A DNA stretch of 64,000 nt, from the NCBI GenBank assembly GCA_021800275.1, contig JAJYZB010000004.1, positions 147,634 to 211,633 on the forward strand, in the 5' to 3' direction. The notes below the pieces were generated by a model. The model was not told the origin of the DNA. It saw only the letters and a list, made by a program, of their open reading frames with translations, and did no database searches. Shown here one piece after another: positions 54,994-64,000 of this stretch. Source of the DNA: a bacterium (GTDB lineage Bacteria; Vulcanimicrobiota; JABDET01). A program made the position numbers and the translations under genes. Each line of letters starts with the position of its first letter. Within the stretch, counting starts at the first letter, position 1.

Positions 54994-57009
54994 GTGTTAA
55001 CCTTGAAAAAAATTATCGTTTATTTTCTTTTTGTCATTTTATGTTCATTAGCCACCCATCCAGTTTCTGCAAAATTAAGCCACCTAACTGAAAAGAGCAG
55101 CAAAAAGAAACTGCATTCCTCTCGAATCGTTCAGATTCAGATTGTGGGGAACTATTTGGTTCCCTCCGACAAAATTCTAGAAATGATTTCGAGTAAAATG
55201 GGAACCCGATTTAACAAACGAAAATTGAAAGAAGATGTCCGGACCATTTACGACTCCGGTTATTTTCAAAAAGTATCTGGAAATCATTATTCTCTTGACA
55301 ATGGCATCAAACTGGTTTTTACCGTAAAAGAGAATCCTGTGGTTAAAAAGGTTTTGATTACAGGAACACACTTAATACCAGTGTCAAAAATTGAATCATT
55401 GATGAAAACAGTGCCCGGCAAAATCTTAAATACCACAACTCTTTATCAAGATGTTCTTGCCATTAACGACTATTATGTCTCTCAAGGATATTCTGAACCC
55501 ACCAATCATGTCGTAAATCTGGCGTGGACAAAAAAGGGAATTGTAAAATTAAAAATCAAAGAAGGAATTCGAATTAAAGCCATTGATATCAAAGGGGATA
55601 CTGTATATCCATTAGCCGAGCTCAAAGCAAAAATTCACTCTAAAATTGGAACCGTTTTCAACCGAAAAAAAATGGAGCAGGATTTAGGAAGAATTGCCCG
55701 ACTTTACAAAGAAGATGGTTATGTTTTGTCAGGGTTGAAAGGAAATATTCGCCCTGATGGGACCTATGTGGTAGATATTACCGAAACCATCGTCCAGAGC
55801 ATGCGAATAGAAGGCAATAAAATCACAAAGCCTTACGTTATTTATCGCTATATTCACACAAAAACAGGAAGCGCTCTGAATAGAAAAAGAGTTCGCAATG
55901 ATCTAAGACGCTTGCATCAAACCGGGTATTTCACCAGTGTTAAAGTAGAGCCTGAGCCTGGAACACGGCCAGGGAAAGTGGTGCTGGTCTGGAGAGTCAG
56001 AGAAGCCCGACAAGGGATTGCGTCCATTGGAATCGGATATGCAGGGGCCTCAGGTCTTTATCCTGGAGGAATAACAGGCGATATTTCAATTTCTGAAAAT
56101 AATATCTCAGGAACTGGACAGGGGGCTGATATTACTTGGCAGAGAGGCCCTTATGTCAGTGAAATTGATGTGGGCTACAACAATCCTTTCCTGGATAACC
56201 AGCAAGATTCTATTTCGATCCAGTATTTTAATTCTGACTATTACAACTTGCAGCAGTATCTGCCAAGTGTCTCTAATCCTACTCAGCTTGAACTTTCAAC
56301 CTTTGAAGACCATCAAGCAGGAGAGACTTTTACCTGGGGAAGACCACTGATTAATCAGTGGACCCATATTTTTGTGACTTTAACCCATGAGAGCGTATTT
56401 GCGAATGGAATCAATTACACTTTTTCCAATACCCTGATCCCCTTTACCCAGGGCATCATCAATGAAGCTTCTACTACTCTTATCAATGACACAAGAGATA
56501 ACCCTATGAACCCCAGGAAAGGCTCCTATTATTCTGCCACGTATGGAATAGGGGGAGGACCATTCGGAGGGGATTTCAAATTCAATCAATACGAAGCAGA
56601 AGTCCGAAAATATTTCACCTTTCATGGAAAATATACCCTTGCTTTTCGCGTGATGGGTGGCTATGATGAAGGAAACATTCCGATTACAAACTGGTTTACT
56701 CTTGGAGGACCAGATACCCTTCGTGGGTACACTCTCGATACTTTTCTAGGAACCAGAATGGTTCTTGGTCAAGCTGAACTGCGTTTTCCAATCGGGCATT
56801 CCAAAACATTTCAAGGAGCTCTTTTCTATGACACAGGAAATGCGTGGGCTCCTTCACTTGGGATTCAATTTGGGCATTTATACGATGATTATGGGGTTGG
56901 CATAAATGTTAATCTGCCCAATCTTGGATTAGGAATTATTCGATTGGATTTCGCCCTCGGCGGAACTCAAGGAACAAGAACCGTTATTGGTATAGGTCAA
57001 GCTTTTTAA
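54994..57009 (+). CDS. bamA: Outer-membrane assembly protein BamA (Omp85)
   Basis: A 671-residue Omp85 protein. From GTG 54994 (an AAAGGA Shine-Dalgarno about 8 bases before; TTG 55003 is an alternative) it has a signal peptide (about 1-26, ending VSA). Four POTRA domains follow (about 45-115, 116-190, 191-265, 266-345), each opening with an IxIxG strand and a helix-turn such as FNKRKLKEDVRTIYDSGYF. The Omp85 barrel comes next, with the TLRGYTLDTF (RGY) loop and an aromatic C-terminus (GIGQAF). Four POTRA domains is one less than in E. coli BamA. A Skp-like gene follows after one base, the usual gene order. It assembles beta-barrel proteins into the outer membrane. Confidence 0.93.
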   Translation: MLTLKKIIVYFLFVILCSLATHPVSAKLSHLTEKSSKKKLHSSRIVQIQIVGNYLVPSDKILEMISSKMGTRFNKRKLKEDVRTIYDSGYFQKVSGNHYSLDNGIKLVFTVKENPVVKKVLITGTHLIPVSKIESLMKTVPGKILNTTTLYQDVLAINDYYVSQGYSEPTNHVVNLAWTKKGIVKLKIKEGIRIKAIDIKGDTVYPLAELKAKIHSKIGTVFNRKKMEQDLGRIARLYKEDGYVLSGLKGNIRPDGTYVVDITETIVQSMRIEGNKITKPYVIYRYIHTKTGSALNRKRVRNDLRRLHQTGYFTSVKVEPEPGTRPGKVVLVWRVREARQGIASIGIGYAGASGLYPGGITGDISISENNISGTGQGADITWQRGPYVSEIDVGYNNPFLDNQQDSISIQYFNSDYYNLQQYLPSVSNPTQLELSTFEDHQAGETFTWGRPLINQWTHIFVTLTHESVFANGINYTFSNTLIPFTQGIINEASTTLINDTRDNPMNPRKGSYYSATYGIGGGPFGGDFKFNQYEAEVRKYFTFHGKYTLAFRVMGGYDEGNIPITNWFTLGGPDTLRGYTLDTFLGTRMVLGQAELRFPIGHSKTFQGALFYDTGNAWAPSLGIQFGHLYDDYGVGINVNLPNLGLGIIRLDFALGGTQGTRTVIGIGQAF

Positions 57010-57010
57010 A

Positions 57011-58594
57011 GTGGAGCTGCAGAAGTTGAAGCAGCAGGGGCTGTTTGCAGGGGCTGCCTTCTTATCCTGCTGCATTCTGGCAGTTTTCTGGTTCTGGAGG
57101 GTAAACCCATCCGATCATTCCGAGTTCAATCTTCCAGTTTCTGCCTGGCAGATTGGATGCACGTCTGCTCCTCAAGTGACAAATGCTCACAACAGTTTTG
57201 AGTCAGCCGCTGCTTTAGCCGCTCAAAAAGAAAAAATCTCTCTGGTTCTAAATCGAAAAATTATTATTGCCTGCCCCATTGATTTGACAGACCAAATTTT
57301 AGATTTCCTTCGACAAAACAGAACAGAACTTGTTCATGCTTCCTTGCCAGGTCAAACTCCTTTTGGTGTTGTGAATTTCAAAATCATTGAAAAGAAACTT
57401 TCGGAGTATCATGGGAGAAAACTGATCCATGTTTTAAAAAATTTCAAGGAAATCCTTAAAAACACCGCGATAAAAAACAAACTCAGAATCATTTTCAATA
57501 AACCCGACGTGTTTTATGGAGGAGAAAACATTACCCCGGATGTCCTGCATAGACTTGAGACTTTTGTTCAAGGAATCCCTCTCAAAAAAAGAAACAGTTC
57601 ATCTTCCTCCCCTCCTGACCTAGCTGTTGTCAATCTTAAAAAGCTGATCCCGCTAAATTCAGAGTTTTATCAGGTAGAGGAATTAAACAGAGAAATTGTT
57701 TCCTGGAAAATTGGAAATTATGGGATCGCAGAACCTCTTTTATCCGCGCGCCAGCTGAGCTCATGGAAAAATGACTGCAAAAAAGCTTATCATCTGCTGA
57801 ATGAACAGATGGGAAAAACTGACAGCGCGATACCTCCATCCCTTTTATCTTCTATGCAGCTGTTTTTCAATAAAACATACGAGAATGAAATTCAGAAACA
57901 GAGAAGCAAACTTCTGAACAACGATAAAATCGAAAATGAAAACTATAGAACTTCTCTCCAATCTTATGCCCGAAAATTGGCTTTTAAAGCGCAAAAGCGC
58001 TTCATTCTGTATCAAGAAAAAGTGGAAGAAGAAAATTTAAAATCTAAAAATCCTCTAACAAAAAAGGAAATCGGACAAAAACTTTCAGCTTACCAGAATA
58101 ACCTTGCAAGCCACATTCAGTCTTCTTTAAAAAAAATCAGTGCGAATTTAAATCGCAGAGCAAAAGAAAAACTGGGCAAAGAAGTTTTACAGGCGCAGCA
58201 GTCAGCTTTTCAACAAGCGAAACACCTTACTTTGCAAAGATATGGTTCTCTTTCTGCCGCTTATTTTTCTTTAAACCAGAAACAAGCTGCCATCGAGAGC
58301 TGGCTGAAAAGAAAAGCTGAAACAATTCTGGCAGCTGCCCCTAAATATCAAACCTGCCTTAAAGAAATTAAATCCGGAAACAATCAGATACCCATCGAGA
58401 TTATTAAAAAAATGAAATCTGAAAGAAAAGTTGTTTTAAAAAAAATAAAAATGGAAATTTTCCGTCAAGCTGCAATTTTAGCCAAAAAAGAGGGCGTCAC
58501 TACTATAGTTTCAGACGAAGCTCTGAACCTTAATGAAATGGACTTAACCCCACGGCTGATGGAAATTCTACAATATGAACGAAGAGGTGGATGA
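57011..58594 (+). CDS. Skp/OmpH-like periplasmic chaperone with three OmpH-type core modules in one chain
   Basis: A 527-residue GTG-started protein, twice to three times the usual OmpH/Skp length. It has one N-terminal transmembrane segment (about 11-29). Three stretches resemble the OmpH C-terminal core strand: residues 76-100 ([20 protein letters not shown]), 156-184 ([20 protein letters not shown]) and 496-520 ([20 protein letters not shown]). Each is preceded by an N-terminal OmpH-like strand: about 42-49 (degenerate), 118-130 ([13 protein letters not shown]) and 203-213 ([11 protein letters not shown]). Modules 1 and 2 have no or short helical arms; module 3 has the long coiled arm (about 250-490). 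It directly follows bamA. Skp normally works as a trimer, so a covalent three-core version is possible; this is inferred. Confidence 0.72.
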   Translation: MELQKLKQQGLFAGAAFLSCCILAVFWFWRVNPSDHSEFNLPVSAWQIGCTSAPQVTNAHNSFESAAALAAQKEKISLVLNRKIIIACPIDLTDQILDFLRQNRTELVHASLPGQTPFGVVNFKIIEKKLSEYHGRKLIHVLKNFKEILKNTAIKNKLRIIFNKPDVFYGGENITPDVLHRLETFVQGIPLKKRNSSSSSPPDLAVVNLKKLIPLNSEFYQVEELNREIVSWKIGNYGIAEPLLSARQLSSWKNDCKKAYHLLNEQMGKTDSAIPPSLLSSMQLFFNKTYENEIQKQRSKLLNNDKIENENYRTSLQSYARKLAFKAQKRFILYQEKVEEENLKSKNPLTKKEIGQKLSAYQNNLASHIQSSLKKISANLNRRAKEKLGKEVLQAQQSAFQQAKHLTLQRYGSLSAAYFSLNQKQAAIESWLKRKAETILAAAPKYQTCLKEIKSGNNQIPIEIIKKMKSERKVVLKKIKMEIFRQAAILAKKEGVTTIVSDEALNLNEMDLTPRLMEILQYERRGG

Positions 58595-60132
58595 AAATGC
58601 TTACTATAATTTTAACAATAGTCATTTCTCTGGCAGCCGGAGCAGGAGCGGCTCTTGTAATAAAAGAGAAAAAAGACTCTGCCAGACTGAAAACTGCCAG
58701 TTCAGATGCAAAAACAATAGTTGATAACGCTAAAAAAGAGGCTCAGGAGCAGAAACGATTAAAACTTCTTGAAGCCGAAAATGAAGCTCATAAAAAACGA
58801 AGTGAATGGGAAAGAGAGACAAAACAGAGAAATTCTGAACTCCAGCGCTTAGAACGAAGACTGATCCAAAGGGAAGAAAATCTGGAGCGAAAACTGGAGG
58901 GTATAGAGCAAAAAGAAAAACTTCTCCAGGAGAAAGAAAAAGAAGCCTCGCGGATTAAGGAAGAACTGCAGCAAATTAAACTGCAGGAAATACAAAAGCT
59001 CGAAACAATCGCTGGGGTGACTGCTGACGAGGCGAAATCTCTTCTTTTAAAAAGTCTGGACAATGAAATTAAACATGAAAAAGCTCTTCTCATTAGAAAA
59101 GCGGAACAGGATACAAAGCAAGAAATTGAAAGTCGAACCCGCGAAATTATTGTGAATGCCATTCAACGATACACGGCGGACCACACGGCTGAAACAACGG
59201 TCAGCATTGTCCCTCTTCCCAATGATGAAATGAAGGGTCGGATCATCGGCAAAGAAGGGAGAAATGTTCGCGTTTTAGAAATGCTGACAGGGGTTGACTT
59301 GATTATTGACGATACTCCGGAAACTGTGGTTGTTTCTGCTTTTGACCCTGTCCGTAGAGAAATTGCCCGATTAACTCTTGAAAAGTTGATACAGGATGGA
59401 AGAATTCATCCTGCTCGCATTGAAGAAATGGTGGCAAAAGCCCAGAAGGAAGTTGAAAATCGAATTAAAGAAGCGGGAGAATCAGCCTGTCTTGAAACAG
59501 GTATAACAGGTCTTCATCCCGATCTGGTGAAGTTGCTTGGGCAGCTTCGATATCGAACCAGTTATTCTCAGAATGTCTTAAAACACTCAATTGAAGTGGC
59601 TTTTATGGCAGCCACGATTGCGGCAGAGCTAGGAATTAATGTGGAAAAAGCAAAAAGAGCTGGCCTTCTGCACGATATCGGCAAAGCTGTCAGCGCAGAG
59701 GTGGAAGGACCACATGCTGTTATCGGAGGGAACATCTTAACCAAATACAATGAAGACCCAGACGTGATTCATGGGGTCGCTGGCCATCATTATGACGAGG
59801 AGCCTAGAAACGCTTTTCCCATCTTGATCGCGACGTGTGACGCGATTTCAGCTTCCAGGCCTGGAGCCCGAAGAGAAACTGTTGAGAAATATTTAAAACG
59901 GCTGGAAAAATTAGAAAAAGTGGCGAATTCGTTCGAAGGAATCGAGAAATGTTTTGCTATCCAGGCGGGAAGGGAAATCCGCATTATTGTAAAGCCCGAC
60001 AAGATCAATGATGATGCAGCCTGGGAGCTGGCAAGAAATGTTTCCAAGAAAATACAGGATGAGATGGAATATCCGGGACAAATAAAAGTTACAGTCATCC
60101 GTGAAACTAGAGCCATTGAATATGCCAAATGA
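58591..60132 (+). CDS. rny: Ribonuclease Y
   Basis: A 513-residue protein with the full RNase Y layout: N-terminal transmembrane helix (about 3-22), long charged coiled coil (about 25-190), KH domain (about 200-265, with [17 protein letters not shown]), and HD domain with H361-D362 in [10 protein letters not shown] and a later HHYDEEP histidine pair. RNase Y is a membrane-bound endoribonuclease that begins mRNA turnover. It overlaps the Skp-like gene by 4 bases, and the next gene starts inside its 3' end. Confidence 0.96.
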   Translation: MKMLTIILTIVISLAAGAGAALVIKEKKDSARLKTASSDAKTIVDNAKKEAQEQKRLKLLEAENEAHKKRSEWERETKQRNSELQRLERRLIQREENLERKLEGIEQKEKLLQEKEKEASRIKEELQQIKLQEIQKLETIAGVTADEAKSLLLKSLDNEIKHEKALLIRKAEQDTKQEIESRTREIIVNAIQRYTADHTAETTVSIVPLPNDEMKGRIIGKEGRNVRVLEMLTGVDLIIDDTPETVVVSAFDPVRREIARLTLEKLIQDGRIHPARIEEMVAKAQKEVENRIKEAGESACLETGITGLHPDLVKLLGQLRYRTSYSQNVLKHSIEVAFMAATIAAELGINVEKAKRAGLLHDIGKAVSAEVEGPHAVIGGNILTKYNEDPDVIHGVAGHHYDEEPRNAFPILIATCDAISASRPGARRETVEKYLKRLEKLEKVANSFEGIEKCFAIQAGREIRIIVKPDKINDDAAWELARNVSKKIQDEMEYPGQIKVTVIRETRAIEYAK

Positions 60133-60697
60133 AGATCATCTTGCAGCTCCCCTGCCTAAAAAAGTCAGGCAGGGTTCTTTATCAGAAACAGAACTTTCCC
60201 TGGAAACAGTTCTGGAAGAAAAAATCACAGTAAAATGGGAAGACTTCATCCTCTTTTTTTTAGGAAAAGTTGAAGAAAAATCTTCTCGACCTCAGGAAAA
60301 AACAAAAGAAAGGCATATTGACGTCATTCGATTGGCGGCAGATGTGGCTGTTCCTTTAGGAGGGAGCGTCTATGATCTGGTTAAAAAGAAAGAACCTCCC
60401 ATGCAGATGCAGAAACCAAATTCTTTTTATTTGTTTGATCTTTATGTAAAAGACAATTCGCAGCCTTTCAGGTTTGATTCAATAGGAACTAACTTTAAAA
60501 AATTTCTTGGCGAAGAAGCAGGCTACTCAGGAGAAATCAACCTTCTTAAATTTATAAAAAAAATTTCCCCTTATACTCTTAAAATTCAAGACAAGTCCGT
60601 TGTTATTTTTTTAGAAAAAGGAAAAAATTTTATTCCTGTTTACCCTTCACGAGATGAATTTACCTGGACTTCTTTAAAAAGGCGAAGAAACACGTGA
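60122..60697 (+). CDS. Unknown protein coupled to rny
   Basis: From ATG 60122 (a GTG at 60101 in frame is possible) it has 191 residues, overlapping the rny end by 11 bases. There is no signal peptide or clear membrane helix; the sequence is charged with alternating strands and helices ([40 protein letters not shown]). One conserved-looking motif [20 protein letters not shown] stands out. I recognise no family. Co-translation with rny suggests a role in RNA metabolism, but this is context only. Confidence 0.7.
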   Translation: MPNEDHLAAPLPKKVRQGSLSETELSLETVLEEKITVKWEDFILFFLGKVEEKSSRPQEKTKERHIDVIRLAADVAVPLGGSVYDLVKKKEPPMQMQKPNSFYLFDLYVKDNSQPFRFDSIGTNFKKFLGEEAGYSGEINLLKFIKKISPYTLKIQDKSVVIFLEKGKNFIPVYPSRDEFTWTSLKRRRNT

Positions 60698-60721
60698 ATA
60701 AGCCACCTGCTAAAAGATATT

Positions 60722-61414
60722 TCACTTCCAGCCCCCTCGCCTTCTTCCGCTCCCCATGAAGAGCTGCAGAATAAAGAGAAACAGATTCAAAAAATCTAAA
60801 TAAAGGGCTAATGCAGCATCAATATACTGATTATCAGCGTACCTTCTCTGGATTCTAGACATGTCATAAAGCACAAATCCGCTGAACAGCAAAACCCCTG
60901 CCACTGAATAAATCATGACAAAACCAGGAGATGAAAAAAAGAATGAGACAAATCCAGCTATAATAACCCCGATCAATCCTGCAAATAGAATACCTCTTAA
61001 GTAAGAGAAATCTTTTCCGCTTCTTAAAGCATAAAAGCTTAACCCGAAAAAAACTATTCCTGTGGTCCCTAACGCATTTATTAAAATTTGAGGACCTCCA
61101 ACTGCCACTGCCTGGCGAAGAAAAGGAACAATGACAATCCCGCTGGCAGTGCTGAAAAGAATGAAAAAAAGCGCTCTAAGTTCTTGGTTTTGTCTAACCA
61201 ACATCACTGCCAGCAGAAGAGCAAATTCAGCGATTAAAGCAGGCAGGAAAACTGCAGGTCCCCATGTCCAGGAAATCCAGGAGCCTAGAGCAGCAGTTAT
61301 AAGGCTTAATCCAAAAAACGTCATGACTTTTGAGAAAAATGTTTCCTGGGACATAGCCTGACCAAAATTGTAGGGCTGGCTCATAAACCCGGATTGAAAA
61401 CGATTGCTGAGCAT
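60722..61414 (-). CDS. Bax inhibitor-1 / YccA-family membrane protein
   Basis: A 230-residue polytopic protein with about seven transmembrane helices. Family features are VMTFFGLSLITAALGSWISW near the N-terminus, FFGLSFYALRSGKDFSYL in the middle and the C-terminal ALYLDFLNLFLFILQLF. BI-1/YccA proteins modulate protein quality control (FtsH in E. coli) or calcium leak. The C-terminus ends with an Arg/Gly patch (GSGRRRGG). It overlaps the divergent NCS1 leader frame; alone in its operon. Confidence 0.93.
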   Translation of the reverse strand: MLSNRFQSGFMSQPYNFGQAMSQETFFSKVMTFFGLSLITAALGSWISWTWGPAVFLPALIAEFALLLAVMLVRQNQELRALFFILFSTASGIVIVPFLRQAVAVGGPQILINALGTTGIVFFGLSFYALRSGKDFSYLRGILFAGLIGVIIAGFVSFFFSSPGFVMIYSVAGVLLFSGFVLYDMSRIQRRYADNQYIDAALALYLDFLNLFLFILQLFMGSGRRRGGWK

Positions 61415-61459
61415 GATATCACCTCTTCAAAGGATATTTCGAGATTCTATAAAAAAGTC

Positions 61460-62932
61460 ATGCTTATGATAAAAGAAAACTTGGATTCTACCTCAGAGCA
61501 ATTTTTAAAAAATTCAGATTCCAGGCTGATCAATGAAGATCTGGCTCCAACTACAAAAGAAAAGAGAACCTGGGGAACTTATAATTACACCGCTCTCTGG
61601 ATCGGTATGGCTCACTGCATTCCAACCTATATGCTTGCCAGCGGCTTGATTGCAGCAGGAATGAACTGGAAGCAGGCGCTTTTTACAGTTCTTCTGGGAA
61701 ATTTAATTGTCTTAATTCCCATGCTTTTAAACTCTTATGCAGGGACTAAATACGGGATTCCCTTTCCAGTTTTATGCCGTTCCTCTTTTGGAATTTTAGG
61801 ATCCAATATTCCCGCTGTCTTAAGGGCAGTAGTTGCCTGCGGATGGTTTGGAATTCAGACCTGGATAGGGGGACAGGCTTTAAATACGCTTCTTTCTTCT
61901 GCCATTCCATCTTGGAGCCATCTCGCATTCGGACCAGCGATCAGTTTTTTTCTGTTCTGGTTTTTGAATATGCTGATCATCTGGAATGGAATGTCTTCTG
62001 TTCGATACTTTGAAGGATGGGCAGCCCCTTTTGTTTTGTTTGCAACCATCGGTCTTTTAATCTGGGCAGTGCAGAAAGCCCATGGATTTGGTCCCATCCT
62101 TTCTTCCCCTGGCAGGTTAACCCATTTCTCAGATTTTTTCAAGGTGTTTATCCCAAGTTTAACAGGGATGATTGGGTTCTGGTCAACCCTATCATTGAAT
62201 ATGCCTGATTTTACGCGATATTCGAAAGGTCAAGAAGAGCAGATGGTAGGACAAATTTTAGGACTTCCAACAACCATGACTTTTTTTGCGGGATTAGGAG
62301 TCATGATCACGTCAGCAACCATTGTCATTTTTGGAAAACCAATCTGGGATCCCATTCATCTCCTGTCCCATTTTCACAACCCGCTTGTCATTGCTCTCAG
62401 TCTTTTTACCATTGCTGTTGCGACTTTAAGTGTAAATGTGGCTGCTAACGTGGTCTCCCCTTCATTTGACTTTTCAAACCTCTGGCCCCAAAAAATTAAT
62501 TTTGTAATAGGAGGGACAATTACTGGAATTATTGGTATTATCATGATGCCCTGGAAATTGATGTCCAGCTATAGCGCCTATATTTTTGGGTGGCTTGTGG
62601 GATATTCTGGAATTTTAGGACCTGTGGCAGGAATTCTGATCGCGGATTTCTGGATTGTACGAAAAAAAATATTAAATGTGCCGGATCTTTATAAAATGAA
62701 GGGTGAATATACTTATCTAGGAGGATTTAACATCAAGGGAATTGTGGCTCTTTTCTTTGGAATTGCTGGAGCTTTGATCGGGCTTTTAATCCCCACTCTT
62801 CATTTTCTTTATGATTATGCCTGGTTTGTGGGATTTGGAATTTCATTTTTGCTTTATATTGTTCTGGCAAAACTAGATCGGCAGGATTCAAGCGCTCCCC
62901 CTGGAAATGAAGAAAAAAGCCTCAGCTCTTGA
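61460..62932 (+). CDS. NCS1-family nucleobase:cation symporter
   Basis: About 490 residues from ATG 61460; the frame extends to TTG 61394 but that would overlap the divergent BI-1 start. The N-terminal motif NEDLAPTTKEKRTWGTYNYT precedes twelve transmembrane helices; family motifs GWFGIQTWIGGQALNT, SLNMPDFTRYSK and VNVAANVVSPSFDFSNLWPQ are clear. NCS1 permeases carry purines, cytosine, hydantoins or vitamins with Na+ or H+. The exact substrate is not decidable. No catabolic genes for these compounds are next to it. Confidence 0.92.
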   Translation: MLMIKENLDSTSEQFLKNSDSRLINEDLAPTTKEKRTWGTYNYTALWIGMAHCIPTYMLASGLIAAGMNWKQALFTVLLGNLIVLIPMLLNSYAGTKYGIPFPVLCRSSFGILGSNIPAVLRAVVACGWFGIQTWIGGQALNTLLSSAIPSWSHLAFGPAISFFLFWFLNMLIIWNGMSSVRYFEGWAAPFVLFATIGLLIWAVQKAHGFGPILSSPGRLTHFSDFFKVFIPSLTGMIGFWSTLSLNMPDFTRYSKGQEEQMVGQILGLPTTMTFFAGLGVMITSATIVIFGKPIWDPIHLLSHFHNPLVIALSLFTIAVATLSVNVAANVVSPSFDFSNLWPQKINFVIGGTITGIIGIIMMPWKLMSSYSAYIFGWLVGYSGILGPVAGILIADFWIVRKKILNVPDLYKMKGEYTYLGGFNIKGIVALFFGIAGALIGLLIPTLHFLYDYAWFVGFGISFLLYIVLAKLDRQDSSAPPGNEEKSLSS

Positions 62933-62956
62933 TCATAAAAATAAGGAGGGAAAATC

Positions 62957-63280
62957 ATGAATTTCAATTTTACAGAATTAAATCGAAACAATCGTTTAGT
63001 TGTTCTTCTTTTAGTCGCCATTATCGCCATTCTGCTTTTTACCCGACCCCTTAAGGCTCAAACAGGACCCCACCTCATTAAAGCATCGGGCATTGAACTC
63101 TTCAATGCCAATGGAACAGAAGTAGGCGGTTTCTCGGCAAGCCAATATGGCGGCTCCAGCCTCTGGATGAAAGATGGTCAGGGAGATACAAGAGTCGCTA
63201 TTAGCATTCAACCTAATGGTAGGCCTGTCATGATTTTAGTGGCTCCTAATGGACATCAGGCTGTCATTACCCCTCATTAA
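62957..63280 (+). CDS. Small secreted or anchored protein of unknown function
   Basis: A 107-residue protein with an AGGAGG Shine-Dalgarno. A hydrophobic stretch at residues 14-29 (LVVLLLVAIIAILLF) is followed by LKAQTGP, which could be a signal peptide with cleavage after Ala. The mature part is beta-rich and glycine-rich (ELFNANGTEVGGFSASQYGG, SLWMKDGQGDTRVAISI) and lacks cysteines. I do not recognise the family; the repeated short D/N-G turns suggest a small beta-sandwich or fibre repeat. It stands between NCS1 and the edge methyltransferase. Confidence 0.75.
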   Translation: MNFNFTELNRNNRLVVLLLVAIIAILLFTRPLKAQTGPHLIKASGIELFNANGTEVGGFSASQYGGSSLWMKDGQGDTRVAISIQPNGRPVMILVAPNGHQAVITPH

Positions 63281-63325
63281 AATCTTTTCATGAGACTTTA
63301 TGAGGCCCCTGGTGTGAGGCAGTCA

Positions 63326-63979
63326 CTAAATCCTTTCCTGTAAATAAGCAGTGGCTTTCCCCCAGGAAAACCAGAATTCCCTCTTTTTTAAAGGGCGAAA
63401 AGTTTTTGAAGGAAGAGCCGCTGAAAGAGTGATAACTTTGACTCCTGATTTCAGGTTTTCCATCTTTTTAGCCAGCTTGCAGATGGTGTCCCAGGAAAAA
63501 GTGGTGCTGGCAAGATAAACGAGATCAGGTTCAGAGAGAGAAGAAAAATCTAGATTTAAAAAATCTGCTTGTACCCATTGGACACTTGTTAAGCCAAGCT
63601 TCCGGCTGACAAGCTTCCCTGTGTTAATAAAAAAAGGAAAAAAATCGATCCCCACTGCTGCCATTTCAAAATAAATCCCCGCAAATAAAACAAACATCCC
63701 TCTTCCACAGCCCAGATCCCAGACAACTGACTTTTTTTTAATCTCGCTCCACAGAATCAGACTTCTTACAGTCAAAAAAGGAGTTTCTCCATACGTTAAA
63801 TCCCCTTCTGGAAAAGAGCCCTTCATTTTTTTTCTCTGACTGTTAAGCAAAAATTCCTGAAAAAAATAATGAGAATACAAAAGCCACCGAGCTTTCCATA
63901 ATTTCAGGCTGCTGGCAAAGAAAAAAGATTCCAGTAAAAAAAGGAAAGATCGATACATAAAATTAGCAAGACCAATCAA
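63326..63979 (-). CDS. Membrane-associated class I SAM-dependent methyltransferase
   Basis: A 217-residue protein (TTG 63979; Met8 is at 63958). The frame has no stop up to the window end, so a start beyond 64000 is possible. The N-terminal 25 residues are hydrophobic and may anchor it. The SAM loop is VVWDLGCGRGMFVLFAGIYF, followed by AVGIDFFPFFINTGK and QADFLNLDFSSLSEPDLVYL, the shape of methyltransferases in the DOT1/ATPSCKMT-like group. Substrate unknown. It is convergent with the small secreted protein, 45 bases apart. Confidence 0.8.
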   Translation of the reverse strand: MIGLANFMYRSFLFLLESFFFASSLKLWKARWLLYSHYFFQEFLLNSQRKKMKGSFPEGDLTYGETPFLTVRSLILWSEIKKKSVVWDLGCGRGMFVLFAGIYFEMAAVGIDFFPFFINTGKLVSRKLGLTSVQWVQADFLNLDFSSLSEPDLVYLASTTFSWDTICKLAKKMENLKSGVKVITLSAALPSKTFRPLKKREFWFSWGKATAYLQERI

Positions 63980-64000
63980 AAATAGGAAAGGAAAATCAAA

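Noticed and set aside
1-64000. CRISPR arrays, tRNA, rRNA, insertion sequences and prophage genes
   Set aside because: I scanned the gaps and found no regularly spaced repeats, no cloverleaf-like gap, no transposase or integrase frame.

Overview
The window is ordinary chromosomal DNA, AT-rich (about 40% GC by eye) and very densely coded, from a diderm (Gram-negative-type) bacterium that I cannot place in a phylum. The outer membrane is implied by BamA followed by a Skp/OmpH-like chaperone, and by GmhB plus a GT9 heptosyltransferase for LPS heptose. Hopanoid genes (shc, hpnH), SpoVS, RNase Y, GatCA, EF-P, an HD-GYP protein and type IV pilin-like genes sit in the same window, a mix that suggests an uncultivated lineage rather than a model proteobacterium. 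I saw no rRNA, tRNA, CRISPR array, insertion sequence or phage gene.

Layout. 1-3.5 kb: 3'-truncated NAD(P)HX repair enzyme (minus), a small membrane protein, a membrane-anchored universal stress protein, glutamine synthetase. 3.5-8.9 kb: a secreted NHL-repeat protein, then a minus-strand run of HD-GYP protein, a 55-codon gene with an internal duplication, a membrane GAF-GAF protein and gmhB; two striking inverted repeats lie here. 9.1-19.5 kb: a long plus-strand run of coupled genes, three minor pilins, a TPR protein, efp, an unknown gene, gatC, gatA, an unknown gene, typA and three LPS-type glycosyltransferases. 19.4-27.9 kb: PAP2 phosphatase; spoVS-pepA-PHP; a minus-strand phosphodiesterase with an unknown membrane partner; a lemA-TPM-TPM operon. 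28.1-29.7 kb: an acyl-CoA mutase large subunit with the active-site residues of isobutyryl-CoA mutase rather than methylmalonyl-CoA mutase.

29.7-42 kb is a surface-glycan locus: two nucleotide-sugar SDR enzymes (one a clear UDP-sulfoquinovose synthase), an asparagine synthase, glycosyltransferases, two methyltransferases, an aminotransferase and an acetyltransferase. Its right half is visibly more AT-rich. 42.1-47.1 kb: rhomboid protease, a frameshifted MurJ/MviN flippase and nadE on the minus strand, then an isopropylmalate/isocitrate-type dehydrogenase. 47.2-51 kb: shc, hpnH and a HEAT-repeat protein. 51-54.7 kb: tdh, a membrane glycosyltransferase, a thiolase. 55-60.7 kb: bamA, a Skp-like protein, rny and an unknown gene. 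60.7-64 kb: a BI-1 family protein, an NCS1 permease, a small secreted protein and a methyltransferase at the edge.

The most novel object is the gene after bamA (57011-58594). It appears to hold three OmpH/Skp-type cores in one chain, so a normally trimeric chaperone core might be built from one polypeptide. Other leads are the 55-residue protein between HD-GYP and GAF genes, the F/Q acyl-CoA mutase, a sulfosugar synthase inside the glycan locus, a phosphodiesterase with an unknown membrane partner, and the murJ frameshift.
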